Below, in pieces: positions 1 through 7,612 of a stretch of 13,864 bases of DNA; the stretch's first letter is position 1, and each line of letters opens with the position of its first letter. Source of the stretch: Nitrospirota bacterium. Lineage in GTDB: Bacteria > UBA2233. The stretch is taken from positions 1 through 13,864 of the forward strand of contig WOZJ01000025.1 in the NCBI GenBank assembly GCA_011620345.1, written 5' to 3'. Made by a program: the position numbers and the translations under genes. The notes beneath the pieces are model-generated. The model searched no databases, had not been told where the DNA came from, and was given only the letters and a program-made list of their open reading frames with translations.

Positions 1-780
1 CCCTTGTGCCGTAACCTGCTTGTGGTCGGGCCTTAAGAGGTCCAGTTCTTCGGCCAGTTGCTTTAATAAGCCCACGAATGGATGGTTTGGCCGCTCTATT
101 GCAAATATTCCCCCGCTTCTTTCCAATAAAAGCATCTCTTTTTCGACGGGCAGGACTCCGGCCAACTTCAGGCTTAGCCCAAGGCGGCTCTCGATAAGGT
201 CCTTGAAGCGAACGTAGGCCTCCTTGCCGTCTGCCTCGCTGAAAGCATGGTTGATGACAACGCGAAGAGGGCCTTGTGGCAGGGATTCGGCCAGCCTTTT
301 GAGCATCCCGTAGGTCTCGAACACGCATCCAGGTTGAGGCGTAAAAAGTAAGAATGGTAACCGGGAAACAAACGGATAGAGCGAGTCGTTGAGACAGGGA
401 AACGCCGGCAAATCGACGATAAGGACATCAAAACGTGCCTTGAGAGATTTGAGCAGCTCGGTATTTTCGAGGTGATCCGGGTTTTCGAGCCATGCGAGCG
501 GAAACCCGTGCGGCCCCGGATCAAAGGACTCGCCTGAAGCTTCCTCTAGGTTATCCAACCGGACGTTCGCAGGGGCCATACCAACCATGGGTGGCACGAG
601 AAACTTCCTGCCCACGTCGACGAACAGGAGTTGTTTACCGGTTTTTACGATCATGGTAGCCAAGTTCATCAAGAGCGAGGTCGCCCCTACCCCACCCTTG
701 GCACGAAGGCATCCTATGATCAGCGGGGCTTCGGTATCTTTTGCCTGAATTCTACGCCTGAGCTCTTCTGCCTGGTCCAA
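1..780 (-). CDS. flhG: FlhG/YlxH (FleN) MinD-like ATPase, flagellar number regulator; 3' end outside window
   Basis: The reading frame is open for 260 codons from a TTG at 778-780 to the left edge, so the C-terminus is missing. The N-terminus reads MDQAEELRRR, the DQAxxLR activator motif by which FlhG stimulates the FlhF GTPase. A MinD/ParA-type fold follows: a P-loop at residues 28-35 reading KGGVGATS, a LLFVDVG strand near 50-56, and VLIVDLPAF (residues 119-127) at the Walker B/switch II position. FlhG normally restricts flagellar number and works with FlhF at the cell pole. The usual P-loop lysine (KGGVGKT/S) is replaced by Ala33, the ADxG motif by VDVG, and the PAG motif by PAF, so ATP hydrolysis may be altered or lost; KGGVGAT also occurs in CpaE/TadZ relatives. 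TTG is chosen because it starts exactly at the activator motif, has AGAGGA 6 nt upstream, and lies 15 nt after the flhF stop. Identity is secure; biochemical activity is not. Confidence 0.9.
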   Translation of the reverse strand, partial: MDQAEELRRRIQAKDTEAPLIIGCLRAKGGVGATSLLMNLATMIVKTGKQLLFVDVGRKFLVPPMVGMAPANVRLDNLEEASGESFDPGPHGFPLAWLENPDHLENTELLKSLKARFDVLIVDLPAFPCLNDSLYPFVSRLPFLLFTPQPGCVFETYGMLKRLAESLPQGPLRVVINHAFSEADGKEAYVRFKDLIESRLGLSLKLAGVLPVEKEMLLLERSGGIFAIERPNHPFVGLLKQLAEELDLLRPDHKQVTAQG

Positions 781-786
781 AGCCTT

Positions 787-792
787 TCCTCT
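787..792 (-). promoter_or_regulatory. Ribosome binding site deciding the TTG start of flhG
   Basis: AGAGGA on the minus strand lies 6 nt before the TTG at 778-780, in the 15-nt space after the flhF stop. No ATG lies in frame before the DQA motif, so this site supports TTG initiation. Confidence 0.55.
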
Positions 793-795
793 CGT

Positions 796-1944
796 TTACG
801 GACGTATTTTTCCTTCGAGCAGAGCCCGTGTAAGCATTTCAGGGGTTGCCATCACGATATCGTCTGGAACTTTTTGTCCAAATGCAAGGTAGGAAACGGG
901 AATTTTCTTCTCCGCCAAGAAGCGCCAAACGTCCCCAAAGCGCCGTGTTTCGTCCAGCTTGGTTACTATCACCCCATCTATGGGCAAGACAGAAAACGCC
1001 TCGTACCCCCGAATAAGTTCATCGTATGCCGTGGTAGCCGAAAGAACCATGACAACCTCTTGCCTTAAAGGCACGTTTGGGTTTAGCTTTAACGCACGAA
1101 GCTCGAGAATCCTAGGTTCATCGTAAGGGCTCCTGCCTGCAGTATCAACGAATACAAAGTCTGACCAGGGAAGCGAAGAAAGCTTGCCTTCGATCTCTTG
1201 AGGGTCGTTTACAACCTCGATCGGGGCCCCGATAATCTTTGCATAGATACGGAGCTGTTCGACAGCCGCGATTCTGTAGGTATCCATCGCAAGGAACGCC
1301 ACCCTGGCATCGTGGTTCAGCGACTGGTCGGCCGCCAGCTTGGCCATCGTTGTGGTTTTGCCCACGCCCGTAGGGCCTATAAAAACGACAAGCTTGCGAT
1401 GGCCCCTTTCTGCCTTCAAGGGACCTCTTGCACGAATGTGGCGTTTGAGCTCATATAAAAGCGCTTCTTTGAAGCGCTCAGTGTCCATGCCCGCGGCCGC
1501 ATCGAAATCTTTAAGAACACTCCGAAAGGTATCAAGGAGGCTCGGGGTATGCATTCCCTGCCCAGCGAGCGCATGGAAAAGGTCCAAGAGCTCCGGTGTG
1601 TCGGCCAGGACATCTTTAGCTTCTCTATCCAGCGTTTGCTTTTCTAAGAGATGCTTCAGAGACGTTAAGTCTTCTTTCAGGACGCTGAATGTCTCCTGGC
1701 CGTTTAGCCTCCCATACGCTGCTTGAGGATGGTTTTGAGCTTCTTCTTCAAGGAGGGAACGGGAAACACCCTCTTTCAAGACGCCCACTTCGACCCATGA
1801 GAGGCCGAACTTCTCAAGAAGTTTCCAGCGTGTATTCGTGTAGAGAACGAGCGCATCTTCGCCGTACCTTGCCCTTGCCAGTGCAAGCGCCTCTTTGGCA
1901 GTCCTTGCCCTTACCGTCTTAATGAGGTCGTTTTTGCTAGGCAT
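796..1944 (-). CDS. flhF: FlhF, SRP-type GTPase for flagellar placement
   Basis: A 382-residue FlhF. It belongs to the SRP GTPase family with Ffh and FtsY and directs where the flagellar base is built, usually the cell pole. The N-terminus carries the FlhF-typical KTVRARTAKEALALARARYG segment (residues 9-28). A variable linker leads to the NG domain. All GTPase motifs are intact: G1 GPTGVGKTT at 190-198, DTYRIAAVEQL at 221-231, DTAGR at 267-271 and TKLD at 328-331. The ATG at 1942-1944 is preferred: AAGGTG lies 7 nt upstream and the family N-terminus begins there. An in-frame TTG at 1966-1968 would add eight residues unlike the family. The start overlaps the flhA stop by 8 nt, implying translational coupling. 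flhG, its GTPase activator, follows 15 nt later. Confidence 0.95.
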   Translation of the reverse strand: MPSKNDLIKTVRARTAKEALALARARYGEDALVLYTNTRWKLLEKFGLSWVEVGVLKEGVSRSLLEEEAQNHPQAAYGRLNGQETFSVLKEDLTSLKHLLEKQTLDREAKDVLADTPELLDLFHALAGQGMHTPSLLDTFRSVLKDFDAAAGMDTERFKEALLYELKRHIRARGPLKAERGHRKLVVFIGPTGVGKTTTMAKLAADQSLNHDARVAFLAMDTYRIAAVEQLRIYAKIIGAPIEVVNDPQEIEGKLSSLPWSDFVFVDTAGRSPYDEPRILELRALKLNPNVPLRQEVVMVLSATTAYDELIRGYEAFSVLPIDGVIVTKLDETRRFGDVWRFLAEKKIPVSYLAFGQKVPDDIVMATPEMLTRALLEGKIRP

Positions 1945-4021
1945 GGACAGGCACCTTAATTTGCCCAATGACCTGAAGTTTTACCTCTGGGGGAACCTCG
2001 TTGTATGAAATTACATGCAGGCGTCGAATAAAGCGCTCCAGAATTTTTCGGATATGCGGCCGGATTGCCGTGGAGGTCAATAGAACCGGCTCTCTTCGAA
2101 GGCTGGCGAACATGCCAAGGTTCTGATCGATTGCCTGAATAAAATCCTTGGCCAGCTGCGGGTCAAGCGCGAGATACTCCCCTTGTTCCGTTGTTCGGAG
2201 GTTTTGGGTCAGGAAATCATCGAACTCCGGGTCTATGGACAGCACATGGAGCGCTTTGTCCTGCTCGACGAGCCTTCCAACGAGACGCCTTCCAAGGGAT
2301 TGTCTGACGGCCTCCGTGAGCTTTCCCACGTCTTTTGTCTCGCCCGCCCGCTCGCTGAGAGTCTCTAAAATTGTATGCATATCATAGATGCTAACACCTT
2401 CTCTTAAGAGCCCCTTTAGGACCATCTCGAGCTGCTTGTAGCTCAGGACTGTGGGCACGAGTTCCTCGACAAGCCTGGGGAACCTTGTTCTCAGCCCGTT
2501 TAAAAGCGCTTGCACTTGATCGATGTCGAGAATCTCATGGGCATATTGCTTAATGAGCTCGCTTAGGTGGGTAACCAACACGACATCCGGCTCAACGACG
2601 GTCATCCCAACATCTTTGGCCTTTGTGCGCAACCCTGGCCGGATCCATTTTGCCTGAAGCCCAAAAGCAGGATCGAGCGTTTCTATGCCTTCAAGTTCGA
2701 TTGGGCCGCCCGAGGGGTTCATGGCCAACAACATGTTCGGCCAAGCTTCACCCTTGCCAATCTCGACCTCTTTCAGGAGAATCTTGTACTCCCTCGGCCC
2801 TAGCGCCAAGTTGTCTTTGATGTGAATGGAAGGAACGATAACGCCCAGCTCCTTTGCAAGCTCCTTTCGCATCGCACGGACCCTAGGAAGCAGCTGCCCG
2901 CCCTGTTGTACGTCCACGAGCGGGATTAAATCCAGGCCGACCTCTACAGAAAGGAGGTCGAAGGCCAGCATGCTCTCCGGGGTTTCCTCTTCCTTTGGGA
3001 GTTCCCTGTCTATGTCCGGTAGCCCGCTTCGTTCCCTTGAATATATCCGGAACGCCAAGTAGGCCATGGCCGCGGCAACGACAAGGAAAGGGAGCTTTGG
3101 AAGTCCTGGAATAAGCCCAAGCAGAGCGAGAATGAGCGCGCCTAGGCCAAGCGCCCGTGATGACGCCAAGAGCTGAGAGACCATTTGGCCTGCAAACCCT
3201 CCGGGCGTGGCCGAACGTGTGATCACCACGCCTGCGCCTACCGATACTATCAACGCTGGAATCTGCGCTAAAAGCCCCTCCCCTACGGACAGGAGCGTGT
3301 ATGTCCTCAGCGCTGTTCCCAAGTCTAGCCCCTGCATCAGCACGCCGACGCTAATTCCGCCCAAGATCGCGATGGCGAGGATGATCAGGCTTGCAACGGC
3401 ATCTCCCCGGATAAACTTGCTGGCACCATCCATCGCGCCGTAAAAGTCGGCCTCCTTGGAGATATCGGTCCGCCTCTTCCTGGCCTCCTCTTCGGTGATC
3501 AGCCCGGCGTTTAAGTCCGCATCGATGCTCATCTGTTTGCCCGGCATGGCGTCCAAAATGAACCGTGCCGCCACCTCGGCGATCCTTTGGGCGCCTTTTG
3601 TAATGACGACGAAATTGATCGTCACGATAATCCCAAAGATAATGACGCCCGTTACGTAATTCCCGCCTACGACGAATTCGCCGAATGCCCGGATCACCTC
3701 TCCTGCGGCGGAGGGTCCCGAGTTTCCAAAAAGCAGGATTCTTCGTGTTGCAGCAACGCTCAAAGAGAGCCGAAAGAGGGTAATGATGAGCAAGAGTGTT
3801 GGAAAGATGCTGAAATCAAGCGGTCTCAAGATGTAGAAAGACACCAGAAGAACAAGGACGGCGAGAGCGATGCTGAAGCAAAGAAATAAATCGATGAGTA
3901 TGGGCGGAGCGGGAACGAACAGCAGTACCACGATCGCAAAAACGCACATAGCAAGGACGTTCTCGGCCTGGGAGATAGCCTGCCATAGGTTTTTTTTCGG
4001 GGCTTGCCCCTTTATGGCCAT
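1937..4021 (-). CDS. flhA: FlhA, flagellar type III export gate protein
   Basis: A 694-residue FHIPEP-family protein, the usual family length. FlhA forms the nonameric inner-membrane ring of the export gate; its cytoplasmic half docks substrate-chaperone complexes. About eight membrane segments occupy residues 20-320. The family signature lies near 66-96 (RPLDFSIFPT ... FRLSLSVAATRRIL). The cytoplasmic loop has EADFYGAMDGASKFIRGDA (about 190-208), including Asp207, which matches the conserved Asp208 of Salmonella thought to take part in proton coupling. The soluble domain runs from about 340 to the end. AGGAGA upstream of the ATG supports the start, 21 nt after the flhB stop. Codons 10-11 contain an A8 run (3990-3997). 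Nothing suggests loss of function. Confidence 0.97.
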   Translation of the reverse strand: MAIKGQAPKKNLWQAISQAENVLAMCVFAIVVLLFVPAPPILIDLFLCFSIALAVLVLLVSFYILRPLDFSIFPTLLLIITLFRLSLSVAATRRILLFGNSGPSAAGEVIRAFGEFVVGGNYVTGVIIFGIIVTINFVVITKGAQRIAEVAARFILDAMPGKQMSIDADLNAGLITEEEARKRRTDISKEADFYGAMDGASKFIRGDAVASLIILAIAILGGISVGVLMQGLDLGTALRTYTLLSVGEGLLAQIPALIVSVGAGVVITRSATPGGFAGQMVSQLLASSRALGLGALILALLGLIPGLPKLPFLVVAAAMAYLAFRIYSRERSGLPDIDRELPKEEETPESMLAFDLLSVEVGLDLIPLVDVQQGGQLLPRVRAMRKELAKELGVIVPSIHIKDNLALGPREYKILLKEVEIGKGEAWPNMLLAMNPSGGPIELEGIETLDPAFGLQAKWIRPGLRTKAKDVGMTVVEPDVVLVTHLSELIKQYAHEILDIDQVQALLNGLRTRFPRLVEELVPTVLSYKQLEMVLKGLLREGVSIYDMHTILETLSERAGETKDVGKLTEAVRQSLGRRLVGRLVEQDKALHVLSIDPEFDDFLTQNLRTTEQGEYLALDPQLAKDFIQAIDQNLGMFASLRREPVLLTSTAIRPHIRKILERFIRRLHVISYNEVPPEVKLQVIGQIKVPVHA
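1952..1957 (-). promoter_or_regulatory. Ribosome binding site deciding the ATG start of flhF
   Basis: AAGGTG on the minus strand lies 7 nt before the ATG at 1942-1944 and inside the end of flhA. It favours this ATG over the TTG 24 nt further upstream. Confidence 0.5.
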
Positions 4022-4042
4022 TCTTCTTACTCTCCTAGGGGG

Positions 4043-5125
4043 TTAACCAGACAACCCATCGGTTCTCTTCTGCCCTTTAGCATAGACAAACGCCAGAATC
4101 TCGGCAACAGCCTGGTAGAGCTTGGGCGGTATTTCCGCATCCAGGTTCACTTCCTTAAATAACGTGCGGGCAAGAGGGGGGTTTTGAACGACCTCAATGC
4201 GGTTCTCCCTTGCAGTATCTGCAATGCGGAGCGCAATGTAGCCTTTCCCCTTAGCAACGAGCTTTGGAGCCTTCATTCGGCCCTTGTCGTAAGCCAGTGC
4301 AACGGCGACGTGATCCGGGTTGGTAATGACGACATCGGCCGTTTTGACCTGCTCTATCATCCGGAAGCGGGCAAGCTCGCGCATCATTCTCCGAACGCGA
4401 GCCCGAACGAGCGGGTCCCCCTCGCGTTCTTTCATTTCCTCCTTGAGTTCTTGCCGGGTCATTCGAATGCTTCGGTCGTAATCCCAGAATTGGAACAAGG
4501 TATCAAGCACGGCCATGAAAAAAACGGCCGCAAGCAGCGGCAAAAGCATCCAATAAGAAAGTCCCCTAAGCAGTTCCAACCCATGGCCAAAGCCATACAA
4601 TGGACTTGTAAGGATGTCATTAAGCTTGGCCTTCATGCACAAAAAGGCGATCGTCCCGATAATGACGAGCTTGATAAGCGCCTTGACGAGCTCGGCCAGC
4701 CCCTGAAAGGAGAATATCCTCGAGAACCCTTTGAGGGGGCTCAAGCGACTTAAGTCTGGTTCGATAGGGGTAGAGCTTAACACGATCGCCCCTTGAAGCG
4801 TATAGCCCAACAATCCGACTATTGGAAGCAGGATGAGAAACGGGGCCAGAGTCCAGCCAAAATAAAGCATGGCCTTCAGAAGGACGGACAAGGCCGAATC
4901 GATCGACAAGTCTCCCCGGAGCGCGTTCGATGCCGCCATCTCGAATGTGCCCCTGAACCCTGCCTGGATGCGGCCTGCAAACCCGAAGACCGCCCAAAAT
5001 CCCACGGCCAAGATAAGAAACGAGACGATTTCCTTGCTTTTGGGAACCCGGCCTTTTTCGCGAAGTTCTTCCCGCCTTCTTGGGCTTGCCGGCTCTGTTC
5101 TTTCGAGCGTCGAGCGTTCCTGCAT
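4043..5125 (-). CDS. flhB: FlhB, export-gate specificity switch
   Basis: A 360-residue FlhB. It sits in the export gate and switches secretion from hook subunits to filament subunits after self-cleavage, in response to the ruler FliK. The N-terminus ERTEPASPRRREELREKGRVPKSKE is family-typical. Four membrane segments lie at about 33-50, 85-110, 145-163 and 190-208. The charged linker RQELKEEMKEREGDP (224-238) leads to the cytoplasmic domain. The cleavage loop reads ITNPDHVAVALAYD, with Asn269-Pro270 aligned to the Salmonella cleavage site at the same numbering, but Asp271 replaces the usual Thr (NPTH). Cleavage needs mainly Asn and Pro, so activity is likely kept. The start lies 1 nt after the fliR stop (TAAGATG). 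fliK, its functional partner, is in the same operon. Confidence 0.97.
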   Translation of the reverse strand: MQERSTLERTEPASPRRREELREKGRVPKSKEIVSFLILAVGFWAVFGFAGRIQAGFRGTFEMAASNALRGDLSIDSALSVLLKAMLYFGWTLAPFLILLPIVGLLGYTLQGAIVLSSTPIEPDLSRLSPLKGFSRIFSFQGLAELVKALIKLVIIGTIAFLCMKAKLNDILTSPLYGFGHGLELLRGLSYWMLLPLLAAVFFMAVLDTLFQFWDYDRSIRMTRQELKEEMKEREGDPLVRARVRRMMRELARFRMIEQVKTADVVITNPDHVAVALAYDKGRMKAPKLVAKGKGYIALRIADTARENRIEVVQNPPLARTLFKEVNLDAEIPPKLYQAVAEILAFVYAKGQKRTDGLSG

Positions 5126-5126
5126 C

Positions 5127-5909
5127 TTAGGGCGCTCCCTGCAACAAGCGTACGAGGTCTTTGCCGAACGTTTTCATGCTATCGGCAATAACCAAGGCCA
5201 TAGGAGGAAGCCCGAGCAGCAGCATCAAAAGACCTACCTGAATGGTCAAAGGAAAGCTCAACACAAAGATGTTTAGCTGAGGGGTGAGGCGCGCGATGAT
5301 GCCCAGCGTCATGTTAACGGCCAGCAGCATGAACGTCGTTGGCAACGCAATCTCGATGGTTAGCCTGAAAAAGGTGCGGATCAGCTCGATGCACAATGTC
5401 TGGACGCCCGCTCCAAGATGAACTCCTTGGCTTACGGGGATAAGCTCAAAGCTTCGTTGGAGCATTCTTAAAAACAAATAGTGGGCATCAACGGCAAAAA
5501 AAAGAAGAATGCCAAGCATGTTAAAAAAAGCCGAAACAACAGAGCCTTGGAACTCAAAACCTGGATAGGCAACGTTGGCAATCCCGAACCCCATTTGGAA
5601 CCCGATCAGCTGTCCTGCCGCCGCGAGCGTACCGAACAGCACACGAAAAACAAACCCTGCCATGATTCCGAGCAGAAGCTCCTTGAACGCAAACGCCACG
5701 AGGGCAAGCGGCTGAACAGGGAAAACGGCCGGGTCGACTGGAACAACGCCCAGCAGCAACAGCGTAAGAAACAGGGCCAGTCCGATCTTGACCTGGGCAG
5801 GAACGAGGCGGTCGCCCAAAATCGGCATCGTGAACACGATGCCGCCCACCCGTAACAAAATCAGAAGGAACTTACGGATCTCATCCGGGGCGAAGGCAAG
5901 CATGTCCAT
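5127..5909 (-). CDS. fliR: FliR, flagellar export-gate membrane protein
   Basis: A 260-residue, very hydrophobic protein, the normal FliR length. With FliP and FliQ it forms the FliP5-Q4-R1 helical pore of the export gate. The N-terminal part (RKFLLILLRVGGIVFTMPIL) and the GFQMGFGIANVAYPGFE loop near residues 102-118 are characteristic, as is the later LNIFVLSFPLTIQVGLLML segment. The proposed ATG at 5907-5909 lies 3 nt after the fliQ stop; a second ATG two codons later (MDM) is an equally possible start. The flhB start follows 1 nt after the stop, so the two are probably translated together. An A8 run on the plus strand at 5496-5503 encodes a Phe-Phe pair in a membrane segment. Confidence 0.95.
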   Translation of the reverse strand: MDMLAFAPDEIRKFLLILLRVGGIVFTMPILGDRLVPAQVKIGLALFLTLLLLGVVPVDPAVFPVQPLALVAFAFKELLLGIMAGFVFRVLFGTLAAAGQLIGFQMGFGIANVAYPGFEFQGSVVSAFFNMLGILLFFAVDAHYLFLRMLQRSFELIPVSQGVHLGAGVQTLCIELIRTFFRLTIEIALPTTFMLLAVNMTLGIIARLTPQLNIFVLSFPLTIQVGLLMLLLGLPPMALVIADSMKTFGKDLVRLLQGAP

Positions 5910-5912
5910 TTG

Positions 5913-6188
5913 TTAGAGCTTCCCCATGGAGGCCGGGATGCTCTGGTAGAGCATCCGGGTGTAATCCGTGAGCGTCGTAAGCATCCAAGGCATAAAGATT
6001 GCGATGACGATCACCATGACGAGCAGCTTCGGGATAAAGGCTATTGACATCTCCTGAATCTGGGTAATTGCCTGGAGAATGGCGACGATAAGCCCGACGA
6101 CAAGGCCTACAGCCAAAACGGGAAACGCCACCAGCGTAGTGACCCAAAGAGCCTGCCTGGAGATATCGGTTACCATCTCCGGGGTCAT
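5913..6188 (-). CDS. fliQ: FliQ, flagellar export-gate membrane protein
   Basis: A 91-residue FliQ with the family's two hydrophobic hairpin segments, about residues 13-40 and 50-72, joined by the conserved [16 protein letters not shown] stretch. Four copies wrap the FliP/FliR core and contribute to the export channel. The start overlaps the fliP stop as ATGA (4-nt overlap), a standard coupling arrangement, and the gene ends 3 nt before fliR. Size, hydropathy and neighbours all agree, with no unusual feature. Confidence 0.96.
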   Translation of the reverse strand: MTPEMVTDISRQALWVTTLVAFPVLAVGLVVGLIVAILQAITQIQEMSIAFIPKLLVMVIVIAIFMPWMLTTLTDYTRMLYQSIPASMGKL

Positions 6189-6949
6189 GGGCCAAAGCTC
6201 CGAATCAATGTGTCGGCAACGATGTTCCAGCCATCCACCAAGACGAACAGCATGAGCTTGAACGGCAAAGAAATGATTACGGGCGGAAGCATAAGCATGC
6301 CCATTGCCAAAAGGACGCTTGCAACGATCATGTCAATCACTAGAAACGGGATGTAAAACATAAAGCCAATCTGGAATGCCGTCTTGAGCTCGCTGATGAT
6401 AAAAGCGGGGATGAGCACCCTCGTGGGGACTTCTTTGCTGCTTTTTGGTTTGGGCTGCTTTGCAAGGTTCAGCATGAGGCCCAAGTCTTTTTTCCTTGTC
6501 TGAGAAAACATAAACCTTCGAACGGGATTGATCGCTAAGTCCGTCGCCTCCTTGGGGCCGATTTCTTCCCTTAAGTAAGGCTGAAGCGCTCGATCGTTGA
6601 TCTGGCCCCAAACGGGGGCCATTAAAAAGAACGTCAAGAACAAGGCAATTCCAACAAGCACCTGGTTGGGCGGAGTTTGCTGGACCCCTATCGCCTGTCT
6701 TAAGATCGAAAGGACGACCACAATTCGGGTAAACGAAGTCAGCATGATGACGATCGATGGCCCAAGCGAAAGAACGGTCAAAAGGAACAAGATTTCGAGG
6801 GTCGTGGCCACCTGTTTAGGGCTCGAGGCTTGCCCGAACTCCAGCCGGACGCTTGGAAGCCCGAGAGCTTCCTGGGCAAACCCATGCGAAGCGCTCAAGG
6901 CAAGGCAAGCAAGGCTCAAGAAGAGAAGCAAGCAGTTCCGAGTGTTCAT
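6185..6949 (-). CDS. fliP: FliP, flagellar export-gate core protein
   Basis: A 254-residue FliP, the pentameric core of the export gate. The chosen ATG at 6947-6949 gives a cleavable signal peptide ([20 protein letters not shown], then SHGFAQ), as expected for FliP, and lies 16 nt after the fliO stop. The same frame is open further upstream, with other possible starts at 6994 and 7051, but these would bury the signal peptide and overlap fliO. Family motifs include [29 protein letters not shown], the [18 protein letters not shown] stretch, [19 protein letters not shown], and the C-terminal [16 protein letters not shown]. No clear Shine-Dalgarno precedes the chosen start, so coupling to fliO translation is likely. 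Confidence 0.95.
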   Translation of the reverse strand: MNTRNCLLLFLSLACLALSASHGFAQEALGLPSVRLEFGQASSPKQVATTLEILFLLTVLSLGPSIVIMLTSFTRIVVVLSILRQAIGVQQTPPNQVLVGIALFLTFFLMAPVWGQINDRALQPYLREEIGPKEATDLAINPVRRFMFSQTRKKDLGLMLNLAKQPKPKSSKEVPTRVLIPAFIISELKTAFQIGFMFYIPFLVIDMIVASVLLAMGMLMLPPVIISLPFKLMLFVLVDGWNIVADTLIRSFGP

Positions 6950-6965
6950 CGGAGACCAGGCACGT

Positions 6966-7316
6966 TTAGGATCCAGAGCGTGGTGAACCCCCATATTCCT
7001 TGGAAAGGGCCCAGGGGAAACGAAGGGTTTTCTTACTAGCAGCAGGGTCACGAATGCTCTCAGTTAGGTCTTGAGCTTGAAGCGTATCGATAAGGCTAAT
7101 GGTCCTATCCGTGAGCCCTAAAACGTAGGCCTTTTCTCCAATGGCCACCAAAGCGATGGATTTTTTTGGCCCAAGGCTACGAATCGCCACAACACGCACG
7201 CCCTCCATCGCCTGACCGTAAGGGGTGAACGCCAAGACTCGCTTGAGCACATAGCCTAGGACAGCTATGACACAAACGAGCAGCGCGGTAGTCAGGTAGA
7301 CCCCTAGAAGGCTCAA
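6966..7316 (-). CDS. fliO: FliO, export-gate assembly protein
   Basis: A 116-residue protein with one N-terminal membrane segment (about residues 4-26) followed by a small cytoplasmic domain containing [20 protein letters not shown] and [12 protein letters not shown], the compact beta-rich pattern of FliO. FliO helps the FliP ring assemble and is the least conserved gate component; identity rests on this pattern and on its position between fliN and fliP. Translation appears to begin at a TTG (7314-7316) whose last two bases are the first two of the fliN stop (TTGA overlap). AAGGGAG about 10 nt upstream may serve both coupling and initiation. No in-frame ATG precedes the membrane segment. Confidence 0.85.
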   Translation of the reverse strand: MSLLGVYLTTALLVCVIAVLGYVLKRVLAFTPYGQAMEGVRVVAIRSLGPKKSIALVAIGEKAYVLGLTDRTISLIDTLQAQDLTESIRDPAASKKTLRFPWALSKEYGGSPRSGS

Positions 7317-7594
7317 GCGCTCATTGCTCCCTTGATGCGTTCGGCCGGGTTCACTATTTCCACGATTCGTATCCCCATTTGACCGTCAAGCTCAATAAGC
7401 TCGCCTTTCGCGATCACCCTCCCGTTTACGACAAGCTCCAAGGGTTCTTGAATGCCCTTGTTGAGCTCTACCACGCTTCCGTGCGTAAGCGTCAATATTT
7501 CGCCGATCGTCATCCGCTTGGAGCCCAGCTCGGCATTTAACGCAACCGGAACATCCAATAAAAAAGATATATCCCGCATGCCCTTTGATTCCAC
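7313..7594 (-). CDS. fliN: FliN, C-ring switch protein
   Basis: A 93-residue FliN, near the minimum size for the family and essentially just the SpoA (surface presentation of antigens) domain. With FliM it forms the lower C-ring and provides docking for the FliH-FliI export ATPase complex. Core motifs are LLDVPVALNAELGSKRMTIGEIL (about 12-34), GSVVELNKGIQEPLELVVNG (39-58) and VIAKGELIELDGQMGIRIVEI (60-80). It starts at GTG (7592-7594), with GGGAGG exactly 6 nt upstream; an internal ATG at codon 6 has no comparable site. It lies 18 nt after fliM, and its stop overlaps the fliO start. It lacks the long N-terminal extension of FliY. Confidence 0.95.
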   Translation of the reverse strand: MESKGMRDISFLLDVPVALNAELGSKRMTIGEILTLTHGSVVELNKGIQEPLELVVNGRVIAKGELIELDGQMGIRIVEIVNPAERIKGAMSA

Positions 7595-7600
7595 GAAGAA

Positions 7601-7606
7601 CCTCCC
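7601..7606 (-). promoter_or_regulatory. Ribosome binding site deciding the GTG start of fliN
   Basis: GGGAGG on the minus strand lies 6 nt before the GTG at 7592-7594, in the 18-nt fliM-fliN space. It is the strongest reason to use GTG instead of the ATG five codons later. Confidence 0.65.
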
Positions 7607-7612
7607 AAATGG

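Noticed and set aside
174-524. Minus-strand open frame of 116 codons in the left part
   Set aside because: It is out of frame with flhG, whose 260-codon frame covers the same bases and has the FlhG activator and MinD-like pattern.
4184-4753. Plus-strand open frame of 189 codons opposite flhB
   Set aside because: Entirely antisense to a well-conserved FlhB, with low-complexity charged composition and no family signature.
6950-7051. 34-residue N-terminal extension of FliP
   Set aside because: It would overlap fliO and place the clear signal peptide internally.
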